A DNA stretch of 16,221 bases, taken from assembly GCA_026692885.1 (NCBI GenBank), contig JAPLNJ010000851.1, forward strand, positions 1-16,221, written 5' to 3'. The translations under genes were made by a program, and so were the position numbers. The DNA is from Planctomycetota bacterium (GTDB taxonomy: Bacteria; Planctomycetota; Planctomycetia; Pirellulales; Pirellulaceae). Under the pieces are notes generated by a model that had not been told where the DNA came from, did no database searches, and was given only the letters and a program-made list of their open reading frames with translations. Positions 1-7,249 of the stretch are shown piece by piece; the first letter of the stretch is position 1, and each line of letters opens with the position of its first letter.

Positions 1-137
1 CACAAGTCCGGTTCTGTGAGGGGCGTTGAAGTCGCCTTCAACGGTTGAATATTGTGACACTCTTCAGATCGAAAGAGAAGAGCAACAGGGAATACAAACC
101 AGACCTACCGAAGGAGACCATATTATGCCTACTCGAC
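1..137 (+). ncRNA. 3' end of a group II intron (domain V end and domain VI)
   Basis: The first 14 bases end in GTCCGGTTC, which matches the 3' strand of group II intron domain V; the next bases (TGTGAGGGG) match the usual linker and start of domain VI. Bases 24-31 pair with 36-43 around a four-base loop. The expected distal 3' strand, GCCTACTCGAC, is found at 127-137 rather than directly after base 43: C24-G127, G23-C128, G22-C129, G21-T130, unpaired A131, then G20-C132, A19-T133, G18-C134. A131 would be the branch-point adenosine, 7 nt from the intron end at C137. The rest of the intron and any reverse transcriptase gene would lie left of the window. It ends about 50 bp beyond the stop codon of the convergent DUF1080 gene. 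The identification comes from recalled consensus motifs, not a covariance search. Confidence 0.55.
44..126 (+). other. About 83-nt insertion inside intron domain VI
   Basis: This segment separates the two halves of the 3' strand of the inferred domain VI. Removing it restores a continuous helix with one bulged A. It contains a small hairpin (CTCTTC at 60-65, GAAGAG at 77-82). It also has an AAGGAG at 111-116, eight bases before an ATG at 125 that opens a 19-codon frame ending at 184. No target duplication longer than one G and no clear terminal inverted repeats are visible. It could be an insertion, a natural extension of domain VI in this lineage, or a sign that the intron call is wrong. Confidence 0.35.
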
Positions 138-190
138 AATCCCGCTGCTGCCTACGCTCCGAATCCCGACAGTTATTGATGTGACGGTCC

Positions 191-931
191 TTACGGGATT
201 TCTTTGAGGCGGATATTCTTGAACTCCGCCCACATAGGTGTACCCGCATGGAGCTGCAGGGCCAGCACGCCTTCGCGCAGCGCCAACCGCGGATCGGTGT
301 CCGTGAAATCCAGAATCAGCTGGTTATTGAGATAGTGCTGAATGTGACTTCCTTGGGCGATGATCACGACGTCGTTCCAGTCGTCGAGTCGGAACAGTTT
401 CTGGAACTCTGATGCATCCAGCAGAGTCTCGTTAACCTTCTTCCGGCCATCCTCGCCCCACGTGGCCTGCTCGCCGACCAGGCAAATGCGACCTCGCTTG
501 CCGCCTTCGTCATAGATGAATCCGGCCACATTGGGCAGCTTCTGCTCGTTGCGAATCTCGTGCTGATAACCGCGAACGACCCATTTGTTCCGAACATTGC
601 CCTCGGTGACGTGCTTGGATCGGTACTGAATGCCCGAGTTGTTCGCGGCGTTGCAGCGGAAGCTAAGACGCAGTTCGAAATCCTTCGTCACGCCATCCTT
701 CCAGATGAGGAACGTGTTGCCGTTAGCGGGATTCTCGGCCGTCGTCTCTCCGCGCAGAGCTCCCTCCCGCACCGACCACAGCCTGGGGTCGCCATCCCAA
801 CCCGCCAGATCTTTGCCGTTAAACAGGCTCCTCATGTCCGCCGACTCAGCAGGAGCCAGCTGCGGACGATCAGCCGCCCAAGCGGTCGAGGCCAACGAAG
901 CGAAAGCCACCAGCGTCAAACAGCGGACCAT
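191..931 (-). CDS. Secreted DUF1080 (3-keto-disaccharide hydrolase-like) protein
   Basis: This 246-residue protein has the DUF1080/3-keto-disaccharide hydrolase fold (a concanavalin-like beta sandwich), an expanded secreted family in Planctomycetes tied to carbohydrate turnover. Residues 1-20 form a signal peptide ending in AWA-A. The family hallmark follows: SLFNGKDLAGWDG, then a WSVREGALRGE strand, FELRLSFRC, NNSGIQYRS and a C-terminal segment ending in AEFKNIRLKEI. I chose the ATG at 931 because AGGAAG lies about seven bases upstream and the signal peptide starts directly there; the frame stays open upstream to 1393, but that translation looks non-coding. The gene is alone, facing the intron fragment across its stop codon. 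The substrate cannot be read from the sequence. Family assignment is strong; enzymatic activity is inferred. Confidence 0.9.
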   Translation of the reverse strand: MVRCLTLVAFASLASTAWAADRPQLAPAESADMRSLFNGKDLAGWDGDPRLWSVREGALRGETTAENPANGNTFLIWKDGVTKDFELRLSFRCNAANNSGIQYRSKHVTEGNVRNKWVVRGYQHEIRNEQKLPNVAGFIYDEGGKRGRICLVGEQATWGEDGRKKVNETLLDASEFQKLFRLDDWNDVVIIAQGSHIQHYLNNQLILDFTDTDPRLALREGVLALQLHAGTPMWAEFKNIRLKEIP

Positions 932-1322
932 GATGTTTCTTCCTAGTGCAAGGAGTGATCTTGAAGGCAGCCACCGTGTGGCTCCGATTATCTTCGACGG
1001 CACCGCTACGGGGAAGATGCCGTCCATTTTTCCGTCACAGCCCCCCATGACTTCTTCTTCACAGGATGAATCACTGCGCGGTAGCGTCTGCATCCCTGGC
1101 CGTCCAGCGAGAGACGGCGAACATCTTGCCAAGGTCCATGCTCTAGTGGCCCCTCTCCCGTCGGAGTCCGATTGTAACGATCCATGAAAATGGCGGAACC
1201 GACATGGTGCAAAAGACTTAGAGAATCCATCACTGGGATTCTGCTTCCGCAGGGCTTGTCCGCGTGGAGCGGTGTTTCCCAAGTCTTTTCCGCAAACATC
1301 GCCCCACGGAGGCGAGCTCGAA
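932..1322. other. Gene-free stretch upstream of the DUF1080 gene
   Basis: Several frames are open here, but none has a ribosome binding site, a recognisable domain or a plausible composition. The part next to 931 must carry the DUF1080 promoter. A GATAAT on the minus strand, around 990-1000, is a possible -10 box, but no convincing -35 is visible. I see nothing else to annotate. Confidence 0.5.
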
Positions 1323-1580
1323 TGGCACGAGGTTACGCGTAACCTCCTATCCACACTGGGCTTGCCCCAGTGGACAAGAGGTTTGAAAACCAACGCCGCG
1401 TACGGCGCTCACACCCCGTCCCCTTCGCCGCATTCACCGCCGCCGCAGGCGGCGGTGAATGCGGCGAAGGGGAATAGAGGTGGTGGGGGCCGCTGTTAGT
1501 GACCAAACCCTTTTTCCACTGGGGCAAGCCCAGTGGGGGAAGTGGCCGAATGACGACGACTTACGCTTAACCTCGTGCCA
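1323..1580. repeat. Nested inverted-repeat element
   Basis: This 258-bp block folds back on itself at several levels. The outer arms, 1323-1342 and 1561-1580, are inverted copies with one mismatch in 20. The next arms, 1354-1373 and 1516-1535, are perfect 20-bp inverted copies, and each is itself a small hairpin (CACTGGG...CCCAGTG). The flanks 1374-1390 and 1500-1515 are weakly matched. The centre is the perfect hairpin at 1420-1472. An 18-bp perfect palindrome, GAGGTTACGCGTAACCTC, lies at 1329-1346. No transposase frame is present. It lies 3' of the thioesterase gene and 5' of the DUF1080 gene. It resembles a miniature inverted-repeat or REP-type element; the family is not recognised. Confidence 0.75.
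1420..1472. repeat. Perfect 25-bp-arm hairpin
   Basis: Bases 1420-1444 and 1448-1472 are exact reverse complements separated by the three bases GCA. The arms are GC-rich, beginning CCCCTTCGCCGCATTC. There is no T-run on either side, so it is not a classical intrinsic terminator, although RNA read through it would fold very stably. It forms the core of the larger inverted repeat. Confidence 0.9.
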
Positions 1581-1608
1581 AGCGAGTCAGGCTCCTGGGA
1601 GACGAGCA

Positions 1609-2022
1609 TCACGCGCCGCGCAGCTTGTGCGCAATCGAGGCGGGAATCCTGATCGATTGCGGAGGCGAACCGGGGCGAATCCGGCAGTAGACGGCGATCA
1701 GATTTCCCGTGGCGATATCTGTGCCAGCGCGTGTGAATTGGAAGCCGAACGTCACGCTCTTCTGCCCCAAACGCTGGACGACGACATCCACGTCCAACAC
1801 CTCTTCAAAGCGGGCCGGATCGCGATATTCGCAAGCGGCCGAGACACGCGGCCAACTGATCTCGCCGTCGTCGTCTTTGAGCACCACGCTCAGACCCAGG
1901 TGGCGGAACAGCTCGTGCTCCGCTTGCTCCATATAGACAAAGAAGACGGAGAAGTGAGCGATGCCAGCGGCATCCGTGTCGCGAAAATCCACCCGGCGCG
2001 TGGTCGTAAAACGGAGGGACAT
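1609..2022 (-). CDS. YbgC/4-hydroxybenzoyl-CoA-type hot-dog thioesterase
   Basis: The 137-residue product is a single hot-dog domain of the 4HBT/YbgC acyl-CoA thioesterase family, acting in the cytoplasm on acyl-CoA or acyl-carrier thioesters. The catalytic-loop signature is RDTDAAGIAHF at residues 14-24, with Asp17 in the place of the family's catalytic aspartate, followed by the long helix with MEQAEHELFRHLG. Its length is typical of the family. The ATG at 2022 places the signature where the family has it; the frame is open further upstream but runs into rpsR in a non-conserved sequence. No good Shine-Dalgarno is visible. The gene follows rpsR by 125 bp on the same strand and may be cotranscribed. 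The substrate is unknown. Confidence 0.88.
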   Translation of the reverse strand: MSLRFTTTRRVDFRDTDAAGIAHFSVFFVYMEQAEHELFRHLGLSVVLKDDDGEISWPRVSAACEYRDPARFEEVLDVDVVVQRLGQKSVTFGFQFTRAGTDIATGNLIAVYCRIRPGSPPQSIRIPASIAHKLRGA

Positions 2023-2147
2023 GCGATGGCTGGGGAAGAAAGAACGGCGTCGAGCACTTCGCGTTCCCCTGCGCCGGCCCACGCCTTGACCTGGAAAATC
2101 AACCAGTCGCAGCATGGGAATCCGAAGTGCCAGACCGCCAATCGCAA

Positions 2148-2417
2148 CTATTCGCCGACGTATGGCAGCAGGGCCATGAAGCGTGCCCGCTTGATCGCCT
2201 GGGTCACGGCGTGCTGGCTGGCTGCCGAGCAACCGGTTTTGCGGCGTCCGACAATCCGGCCGTGACGGTTGACCAGCTTGCGCAGGAGTTCGCCGTCCTT
2301 GTAATCGACGTACATCGGTCGAGGCCGTTTGCCGTCAACGAACAAAGGGTCCTTTTTCCGCGTACGGATCCGGGACTTGACACGTTTCTTGAATTTGGTG
2401 GGTTTGCCCTTAAACAT
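2148..2417 (-). CDS. rpsR: 30S ribosomal protein bS18
   Basis: The 89-residue product is small-subunit protein bS18. The conserved core is plain: [16 protein letters not shown] (residues 35-50), [10 protein letters not shown], then [16 protein letters not shown] at the C-terminus. The N-terminal 30 residues are a basic tail rich in Lys and Arg, without the Cys-containing CRF segment of the E. coli protein. A Cys-Ser-Ala-Ala sequence replaces the common TRAK-type sequence before the last helix. In many bacteria rpsR sits with rpsF, ssb and rplI; here it stands between the Lpt-like gene and a thioesterase gene. The Shine-Dalgarno is weak. The genome may hold a second copy, which cannot be judged here. 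Confidence 0.95.
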   Translation of the reverse strand: MFKGKPTKFKKRVKSRIRTRKKDPLFVDGKRPRPMYVDYKDGELLRKLVNRHGRIVGRRKTGCSAASQHAVTQAIKRARFMALLPYVGE

Positions 2418-2477
2418 GACTGCTCAACGGTGCCTGTACGAATCGAATCATCATGCGACGCTTTTACGGAACCGCGC

Positions 2478-2505
2478 ATTTTACGCATTACGGCGGTAAA
2501 CGCAA
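2478..2505 (-). promoter_or_regulatory. Possible sigma70-type promoter of rpsR
   Basis: On the minus strand TTGCGT (2505-2500) is followed after 16 bases by TAAAAT (2483-2478). The -10 matches five of six consensus positions; the -35 matches three. It lies in the 107-bp gap between the Lpt-like gene and rpsR, about 60 bases before the start codon, so rpsR could be transcribed apart from the kds genes. Sequence match only. Confidence 0.4.
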
Positions 2506-2524
2506 GGCAGTCTGGGCGAAAATT

Positions 2525-5497
2525 CTACCGCAGGGTCCGGCCGAGCTGGCCGAGATTCAAGAACCTACCCTGGTCCCACTGAATCCGATTGTCTCGAATC
2601 CAGCAACGAATCTCGCGGGCTGCCGCGTCGGGAGTCGTGCTGCCCTTACGCCACAATTCCGCGTCGTTGCGCCCGTCGCCTTCGAGAATCATCAATTCCT
2701 TCGCTCGGGTATACGAGATTCTGGCACCGCGGGCCGTGAAGTTGGTGCTTTCGACCGTCGCGTTGCCAAGGGCGATCATTTCGACCACAGCTTCTTCGCC
2801 TGCGGACGGAGGTCCCATCTGCACCAGGCCGAGGCGATCGCTGCTCAACAGGAACTGCCCCTCGCAAAGTCCGTCGACGGGGTTGGGATCCAGGGTCTGG
2901 TCCCAACTCGCGACCGGCCCGTAAATGGTTCGCACACGGCCGTGAAATTCCACCTCGCGGTTGGTGATGTTGCCCGTGATCTGGTCTTCGAAGTCGATCC
3001 GCACGAAGGCCAATTCCGCCCCCTTGCCCGCGTCCGCGGCCGATGGCTCTCGCGCCGTGAGGTCCGCGGACGTCATGCGGCGGCGAACCGAACTGCCCCA
3101 GCCCGGTCCGTAGGCTTGGAGCCGGCCCGTCGACTGCTCGATGCTCAGATCTCGCATCTGCATCTGGTCCAACGACGTCGGCTGCCCCTGCTGGCTGCCG
3201 CGGTTTTGCAGAGAGACGTTTCCTGGAAAGTCCAGTTGGCGAACCGCCAGGCCGGGATCCTGTTTGTTCTTGGAGAAGTCGACGCGTCGATTCAACGTCA
3301 CAGCCAGATCCCGTCCCTGGATCAGCAATTCGAAGACCTCGCCTTTGTCGTTTTGTTGCACGCCGTCGACCCGCACGTCGCGGACAAAATGGGCTACCTG
3401 GCCATTGAATTCCATGCTGCCTTTCCAGGCGATGTGCGTCGGCGCGCCGGACGCGATGTGGCTGGCCCGCGAATCGTCCGTGGCGGGCGTCCCAATCGTG
3501 GCGGGCAGGGTCATGTTGCCCGGCCCGGCCACCCACAACCGGCCATCGCCGCGATTCAACTGCAGGTTTTCCCCGACCAGATTCAGGCCTCGCGCGGAGA
3601 CTTCGGCGGGTTGGCCCTGCACGCGAACATAGGCGTTGGGGGTATTTGCGTGATCGACTTGCACGATGCTGCCCACGATGTTCAACGGGATCTCGCCGGG
3701 TTTAGCGGTCTGCGTCTCGCGGAAACGGACCTGGCCATCGATGATCAGATGCTCGACGTCCAGCTCGCGGCCCTGCCGTACCAGCTGCATCTGCAGCAAC
3801 TCGCCAGCGACGTCGAACTTCTGCTGCGGGCGCTGCGGGTCGCTCGTCCCGGGCGGCGATGGTTCGCGAGGGGCTCCCGCACCGCCGGTCGCGGACCGCG
3901 AGGTGGGGGCCTGGGGTTCGTAGCGGAGCCAGATTTCCGCCTTGTTCGTCGTGGCGGATAGTTGCTGCGAATCAATGCGTACGTGGCGTTCGGCCAGCAT
4001 CCGGTCCGGCAGGTAGCTGGGATTCGTTCGGTCATCTTTACCGGGTTTCGGGGGCGTCGTTTCGCGGAGCCAGATGTGGATGTTTTCGGCCGCGAAATCG
4101 CCCAGTTCGTGGAACCGGATCCGGGCCTGGGAGATCAAGGAAATCGCGTGGCGACCTTGGTTAGGCTGCAGAATCAAGCGGTCTTGCCAAGCGGCCTCGT
4201 AGGTCTTTTTCGGATCCTCCGGCATGGCACCGCGGAGCACGCCGGGACCTGTGGCCCGCAGCTGCCCCAGCCGACCGTCCTCGGCGAATTGGTATTCCAC
4301 GCTGCGGGCCTCGAACTGATGCTGCTCGTACCGCAGCAGCACCTTCTGGCCGTCGACGATGCGGACCCGTTTGGTGCGGAAGTTGTATTCGAGTACCTCG
4401 CCGTGCGCCGCGGCCGAGTACGACGGAGCCTGCAACACGGCCGGCGCCCCACGGGCCTCCAGGCTTTCGATTTCCAGGCGGTTAGGCTTACCGGCCGCTG
4501 CGTCCGTGGCCGGCAGGCTGTCGGGCGACGGGTTGGCCGCCGCCAACTGAATCGCCAGCCGGTCGCAGTTCAATTGATCACTCGGGCCCGCGCCATTGGC
4601 ATGCAACACCTGGACGCGGTCTCGGAACGTGGCGAACCGCTGCGGAAAATCGAATTGGAAGGGTCCCTGGCACGTGATCTGGAGCCGTTCGGCGGGCTTC
4701 TGAGGGGTGCCCGCAGCGGGAACCGCATCGCGTTTCAATTCCTTGGTCGTCTGCACCTGCAGTTCGATCAGCTCCACGTGCGTCAGCTCTAGCAGTGCTG
4801 GGGCACCGATGCCGAGGTGTTGACTCCCGCCGCCCGTCGCGTTCTTCGACTCGGACGGAAGACTCAGCGTGACGGTCAAATCACGGCCCCGTCCCGAACT
4901 GGGGCCGTAGCGGAAATCGACCGGCCCCGGTGCCACGATCCGATCGGGCGTGAGCTGCACATCCTGGGTGTGGGCGTCCAGGCGATCATTGGCACCGGGC
5001 TGGCTTTCGGGACTGAAGATGGTGATGGGGCCGGTCAGATTGCCGCCCTGCAGCCGGCCGATCTGGCCGCGCGACAGATCCAGGCCTCCCTCGAATCGGA
5101 GCCGCGCCCCTTGCGGCGCCCGCAGCACGACCAACCGCTGCTGGTCCGGATCGTCTCCGTCTTTGTCGGTGGGGGGGCAAAAGACTAAGGTGCAACGATT
5201 CAGCGTCAACTGGCCGTCCGGCAAGGTTTGGTAATCGTCCAGCAGCACCATTCCCTTGTCGGTTTCCAGCACCTTGGGATTGTCGAGCTCCCAGGCATCC
5301 CGCTCGAACACCTTCCTGAGCTTCTCCAGACGCAGTTCCTGAAGCGTACCCGCGTACTCGCCATCGTCCGGCCGGATCAACGGCTCGCGTTGCTGGACCG
5401 ACGGTTCCAGGAACGGCACGACCAGCAACCGGTAGGCAAAGAAAGCTGCCCACACGGCCACCAAGCTGAGCACGAAGAGTTTCACGCGGGCAAACAT
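2525..5497 (-). CDS. Giant LptC/LptA-like (OstA-fold) periplasmic protein
   Basis: This 990-residue protein starts with a single membrane helix (residues 5-27, hydrophobic, short basic N-terminus), as in LptC. The rest should be periplasmic and is made of beta-rich segments resembling the OstA/LptA jelly-roll repeat. Clearest are residues 275-318 (GPFQFDF, FRDRVQVLHANG, LNCDRLAIQL), 340-420 (VLEYNFRTKRVRIVDG and following strands), the HLIIDGQVRF region, and the last 90 residues (GNATVESTNFTARGARISY). The E. coli LptC and LptA are each about 185-190 residues, so this is far longer and could form a continuous groove. It follows kdsC by 69 bp on the same strand, the position lptC holds in Proteobacteria. 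A role in moving LPS across the periplasm is inferred from context and fold. A low-complexity Pro/Gly/Ser linker lies around residues 530-555. The start ATG has AGGGG 11 bases upstream. Confidence 0.8.
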   Translation of the reverse strand: MFARVKLFVLSLVAVWAAFFAYRLLVVPFLEPSVQQREPLIRPDDGEYAGTLQELRLEKLRKVFERDAWELDNPKVLETDKGMVLLDDYQTLPDGQLTLNRCTLVFCPPTDKDGDDPDQQRLVVLRAPQGARLRFEGGLDLSRGQIGRLQGGNLTGPITIFSPESQPGANDRLDAHTQDVQLTPDRIVAPGPVDFRYGPSSGRGRDLTVTLSLPSESKNATGGGSQHLGIGAPALLELTHVELIELQVQTTKELKRDAVPAAGTPQKPAERLQITCQGPFQFDFPQRFATFRDRVQVLHANGAGPSDQLNCDRLAIQLAAANPSPDSLPATDAAAGKPNRLEIESLEARGAPAVLQAPSYSAAAHGEVLEYNFRTKRVRIVDGQKVLLRYEQHQFEARSVEYQFAEDGRLGQLRATGPGVLRGAMPEDPKKTYEAAWQDRLILQPNQGRHAISLISQARIRFHELGDFAAENIHIWLRETTPPKPGKDDRTNPSYLPDRMLAERHVRIDSQQLSATTNKAEIWLRYEPQAPTSRSATGGAGAPREPSPPGTSDPQRPQQKFDVAGELLQMQLVRQGRELDVEHLIIDGQVRFRETQTAKPGEIPLNIVGSIVQVDHANTPNAYVRVQGQPAEVSARGLNLVGENLQLNRGDGRLWVAGPGNMTLPATIGTPATDDSRASHIASGAPTHIAWKGSMEFNGQVAHFVRDVRVDGVQQNDKGEVFELLIQGRDLAVTLNRRVDFSKNKQDPGLAVRQLDFPGNVSLQNRGSQQGQPTSLDQMQMRDLSIEQSTGRLQAYGPGWGSSVRRRMTSADLTAREPSAADAGKGAELAFVRIDFEDQITGNITNREVEFHGRVRTIYGPVASWDQTLDPNPVDGLCEGQFLLSSDRLGLVQMGPPSAGEEAVVEMIALGNATVESTNFTARGARISYTRAKELMILEGDGRNDAELWRKGSTTPDAAAREIRCWIRDNRIQWDQGRFLNLGQLGRTLR

Positions 5498-5511
5498 GGC
5501 TTGGAACCCCT

Positions 5512-5560
5512 CGTTCCCAGGCTCTGCCTGGGAACGCCCTGCCTTGCCGGCTCCGCCGGC
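5512..5560. repeat. Double hairpin between kdsC and the Lpt-like gene
   Basis: Two adjacent perfect hairpins are visible: 5512-5522 with 5526-5536 (11-bp arms, CGTTCCCAGGC, loop TCT) and 5546-5551 with 5555-5560 (6-bp arms GCCGGC, loop TCC). The first is a palindromic motif I recall as recurrent in intergenic DNA of planctomycetes and some other phyla. Lying inside an apparent operon, it could attenuate transcription or stabilise the upstream mRNA. On the minus strand no T-run follows. Confidence 0.8.
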
Positions 5561-5566
5561 CTGCTT

Positions 5567-6088
5567 TTAGCTCTGGTAGTTACGAATCAAATCTTCCCAA
5601 CGATTCTTCGCATTCAGCACCAACTCGATCAGTTCCCGCACGGCCCCGCGGCCACCGGGTAGGCGGGTCACGTAATCGGCCGCAGCGCGGACCTCCTTCA
5701 CCGCATCCCCCACGGCAACGCCCAGGCCGACGTAGCGGATCACCGGTAGGTCGGTCAGATCATCGCCGATGAAACACACCTGCTCCGGCTTCAAACGCAG
5801 GCCCGCGATCACGTCTTTGGCCACGGGCAACTTGTCTTCGAAGCCCTGCCGCACAATCTCGATGTGCAATTCGGCCGCCCGCATCTTGACGATGTGCGAA
5901 CTGCGTGCGGTCAGTAGCCCGAACTTGAAACCAGCCTTCTGCCACAGGCGGATCCCCAGGCCATCGCGGATGTGAAACTGCTTCAGTTCGATACCTTGGT
6001 TGTCGAAGATTACGCCCCCGTCCGTCAACACGCCGTCGACGTCGGACAGCACCAGTTCCACGTTTCGGCAGCGGTCTTCTATCTTCAT
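5567..6088 (-). CDS. kdsC: 3-deoxy-D-manno-octulosonate 8-phosphate phosphatase KdsC
   Basis: The 173-residue product is a capless HAD-family phosphatase of the KdsC type, which removes phosphate from Kdo-8-phosphate in the cytoplasm to give Kdo for the LPS inner core. Motif I is SDVDGVLTDG (residues 15-24; Asp16 nucleophile, Asp18 general acid). The KdsC-specific FHIRDGLGIRLW follows (38-49), then motif II TARSS (60-64), Lys86 as motif III and GDDLTDLPVI (108-117) as motif IV. GGRGAVRE near residue 145 is the conserved C-terminal signature. The length fits the family. The ATG overlaps the stop of kdsD by four bases (ATGA), so translation is probably coupled. It could instead act on the related N-acylneuraminate 9-phosphate, but the kdsD neighbour argues for Kdo. 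Confidence 0.95.
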   Translation of the reverse strand: MKIEDRCRNVELVLSDVDGVLTDGGVIFDNQGIELKQFHIRDGLGIRLWQKAGFKFGLLTARSSHIVKMRAAELHIEIVRQGFEDKLPVAKDVIAGLRLKPEQVCFIGDDLTDLPVIRYVGLGVAVGDAVKEVRAAADYVTRLPGGRGAVRELIELVLNAKNRWEDLIRNYQS

Positions 6089-7194
6089 CTACGTTCGGCC
6101 CCCGTCTTAGGGTTCGGAAATGGTACGGTCAAAGGCCGGTCTGTGTGCGGCGACTTTTTCGTCTGGGAAAACTGTTCCGCGACCTGGTCGACGGGCAACC
6201 AGCCTACCAAGTCGGTGATGTCGATCAACCCCAGCGGGCGTCCGGCAGCGTCGATGACCGGCAATTCGCTGATTTTACGTTCCGCCAGGAGCTCGATCGC
6301 CGCACTCATCAGGGAGCCGCCAGGCACATTTTTCGGCGAGCGGGTCATGACGTCGCGAATTGGGCCGCTAATGCTGGCGTCGCGTTCCTGTTCCAGCAGC
6401 CGGGCCAAATCGCTGTCGGTGAAAATGCCGGTCAGCGCCCCTTGATCGTCCGTCAGCATGATCGCGCCGGTGCGACGTCCGGGCCGGCTGACCTGGACGA
6501 AGACGTCCCGCACGCTGTGGTCCTGGCTGGCAACACGGCACTCCGCCAGCGGCCGCATGACGTCGTCCACCTTGGCCAGCTGGCGTCCCAGGCTGCCGCC
6601 CGGATGAAACCGCACGAAATCATGCGGTCCAAAATTCCGCATGCGGCTCATCACCAACGCCAACGCATCGCCCAAGGCGAGCATCGCGGTGGTGCTCGTA
6701 CTGGGCGCCAGGCCCAGCGTACAGGCTTCACGAAGCTTGCCGAGATTCAACGTCACGGCAGCCGCGCGACCCAAGGTGCTAGCAGGGTTCCCGGTGACGG
6801 CCACGATCGCCACCGGCTGCAGCGAGGGCAGCAGACGCGAGATCTCCTCGGTCTCACCGCTGAAGGACAGCATCAGCACGGCGTCGTCGTGATGGACCCG
6901 TCCCAGGTCACCGTGAATGGCTTCGCTGGGATGCAGGAAATGGCTGCGAGTGCCGGTCGAGGCCAAGGTCGCGGCAATCTTTTGGCCGACCAGACCCGCT
7001 TTCCCGATCCCGCTGACGATGACACTGCCGCGGCAACGGAAGAGCACGTCGATCGCCTGACAGAACTCGTCTCCCAACCGATCCGCGAGCGACAGCAGGG
7101 CTTGCCCTTCGGTGCGGAGGATTTCGCGAGCCAGTCGAAGTTGCTCGAAACGGCTGAACGAGGCAGTCGAAGTGCTAGCAGCGTGCGTGCGCAT
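6085..7194 (-). CDS. kdsD: Arabinose-5-phosphate isomerase KdsD (KpsF/GutQ family)
   Basis: The 369-residue protein converts ribulose 5-phosphate to D-arabinose 5-phosphate, the first committed step toward Kdo. A SIS domain fills about residues 35-185: SGIGKAGLVGQKIAATLAST (61-80), HPSEAIHGDLG (88-98) and SFSGETEE (110-117). HPGGSLGRQL (197-206) is the family signature linking the SIS domain to two CBS domains (about 210-270 and 278-335; VMRP and DVMTRSP starts, FTDSDL and DITDLVGW ends). A charged tail of about 30 residues follows that E. coli KdsD (328 residues) lacks. I chose the ATG at 7194: AAGGAAG lies nine bases upstream and the alignment with the family begins there, although the frame is open to 7479. 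Its stop overlaps kdsC by four bases. Confidence 0.95.
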   Translation of the reverse strand: MRTHAASTSTASFSRFEQLRLAREILRTEGQALLSLADRLGDEFCQAIDVLFRCRGSVIVSGIGKAGLVGQKIAATLASTGTRSHFLHPSEAIHGDLGRVHHDDAVLMLSFSGETEEISRLLPSLQPVAIVAVTGNPASTLGRAAAVTLNLGKLREACTLGLAPSTSTTAMLALGDALALVMSRMRNFGPHDFVRFHPGGSLGRQLAKVDDVMRPLAECRVASQDHSVRDVFVQVSRPGRRTGAIMLTDDQGALTGIFTDSDLARLLEQERDASISGPIRDVMTRSPKNVPGGSLMSAAIELLAERKISELPVIDAAGRPLGLIDITDLVGWLPVDQVAEQFSQTKKSPHTDRPLTVPFPNPKTGAERR

Positions 7195-7249
7195 AATACA
7201 CGTCTTCCTTGACGTGGAGTCGTCCGTGGCGAGAAAACAAACGGCTGGG

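Noticed and set aside
162..200. AATCCCG...CGGGATT inverted repeat across the stop of the DUF1080 gene as a terminator
   Set aside because: The arms are only seven bases with a 25-base loop and no T-run follows.
932..1393. Upstream extension of the DUF1080 reading frame to 1393
   Set aside because: The added 154 residues are non-family sequence running into the inverted repeat, while the ATG at 931 has a ribosome binding site and a signal peptide.
2453..3961. 502-codon open frame on the plus strand, antisense to the Lpt-like gene
   Set aside because: It is rich in His, Arg, Gln and Ala without domain character, as expected opposite high-GC coding DNA, and the opposite strand encodes a credible membrane-anchored protein.
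6145..7212. 355-codon plus-strand frame opposite kdsD
   Set aside because: It lies wholly antisense to a clearly conserved KdsD and has shadow-like composition.
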